Assembly (NCBI GenBank): GCA_002315015.1
Contig: DCEX01000033.1
Coordinates: 52,381 to 86,405, forward strand
Source: Faecalibacterium sp. UBA1819
GTDB taxonomy: Bacteria; Bacillota; Clostridia; Oscillospirales; Ruminococcaceae
DNA: 34,025 nucleotides
Direction: 5' to 3'
Positions 34,004 to 34,025 of this stretch are shown here, piece after piece. Under the pieces are notes generated by a model. The model was not told the DNA's origin and ran no database searches. It was given only the letters and a program-made list of their open reading frames with translations. Made by a program: the position numbers and the translations under genes. Positions within the stretch are counted from its first letter, which is position 1. Each line of letters begins with the position of its first letter.

Positions 34004-34025
34004 AGTTTGTCGAAAAAGCTTTGCT
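34004..34025 (-). repeat. Edge fragment of dispersed repeat at the window end
   Basis: AGTTTGTCGAAAAAGC matches the terminus of copy B (25121-25236); the copy continues past the window edge. No terminator was recognised between the NERD gene and this repeat. Confidence 0.6.

Overview
The window looks like a chromosomal segment of an anaerobic, low-to-mid GC Firmicute of class Clostridia, plausibly an Oscillospiraceae/Ruminococcaceae-like gut or digester organism. The evidence is a set of AGGAGG-type ribosome sites, consensus TTGACA/TATAAT promoters, a split transketolase, an anaerobic sulfatase-maturase-type radical SAM enzyme, an archaeal/eukaryotic-type prolyl-tRNA synthetase, and a TlpA / CLECIG microprotein / iron-sulfur module typical of Clostridia. 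Genus cannot be fixed from sequence reading alone.

Layout. 0-2.4 kb: OFA-type MFS transporter and a MetA homoserine acyltransferase (both minus), separated by a dispersed repeat. 2.7-3.6 kb: a decayed chemoreceptor. 3.9-7.2 kb: operon of an ABC-F ATPase, a Cof-type HAD phosphatase and an MBL-fold hydrolase. 7.3-9.2 kb: small membrane protein, radical SAM/SPASM enzyme, tRNA-Lys(UUU). 9.6-11.9 kb: two tandem DUF3048 lipoproteins. 12.1-15.4 kb: a ribbon-helix-helix-like protein followed by ClpB. 15.6-20.7 kb: response regulator, one-TM histidine kinase, ABC ATPase and FtsX-type permease. 20.8-25.1 kb: sulfur amino-acid locus (mnmA, cysK, metY on minus) facing an Rrf2 regulator. 25.3-28.2 kb: DUF368 membrane protein and a split transketolase. 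28.3-30.1 kb: TlpA-like lipoprotein, 48-residue CxxC microprotein and a polyferredoxin membrane protein. 30.1-34 kb: ProS, acyl carrier protein, GalM and a NERD-domain protein.

The most interesting system is the metY-cysK leader. Between a consensus promoter and metY lies a 58-codon open reading frame with a strong ribosome site and a cluster of Cys and Met codons, followed by a perfect-looking intrinsic terminator. Ten bases inside the Cys/Met-rich part of that frame are exactly complementary to the 5' arm of the terminator, and a second 6-bp helix extends the pairing. This is the architecture of translation-coupled transcription attenuation responding to cysteine and/or methionine supply. 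An Rrf2-type regulator, transcribed divergently, probably adds a second layer through a palindrome overlapping the metY -35 box. The MetA residue Glu111 predicts O-acetylhomoserine as product, which is the substrate of MetY, so the two distant loci form one pathway.

Other points: mnmA carries an apparent one-base deletion in a C run that shifts its conserved C-terminus; the chemoreceptor has an in-frame amber codon and a large internal deletion; and an approximately 115-bp inverted-terminus repeat occurs twice in full, while both window edges lie inside further copies, suggesting that the window is a contig broken at this repeat.
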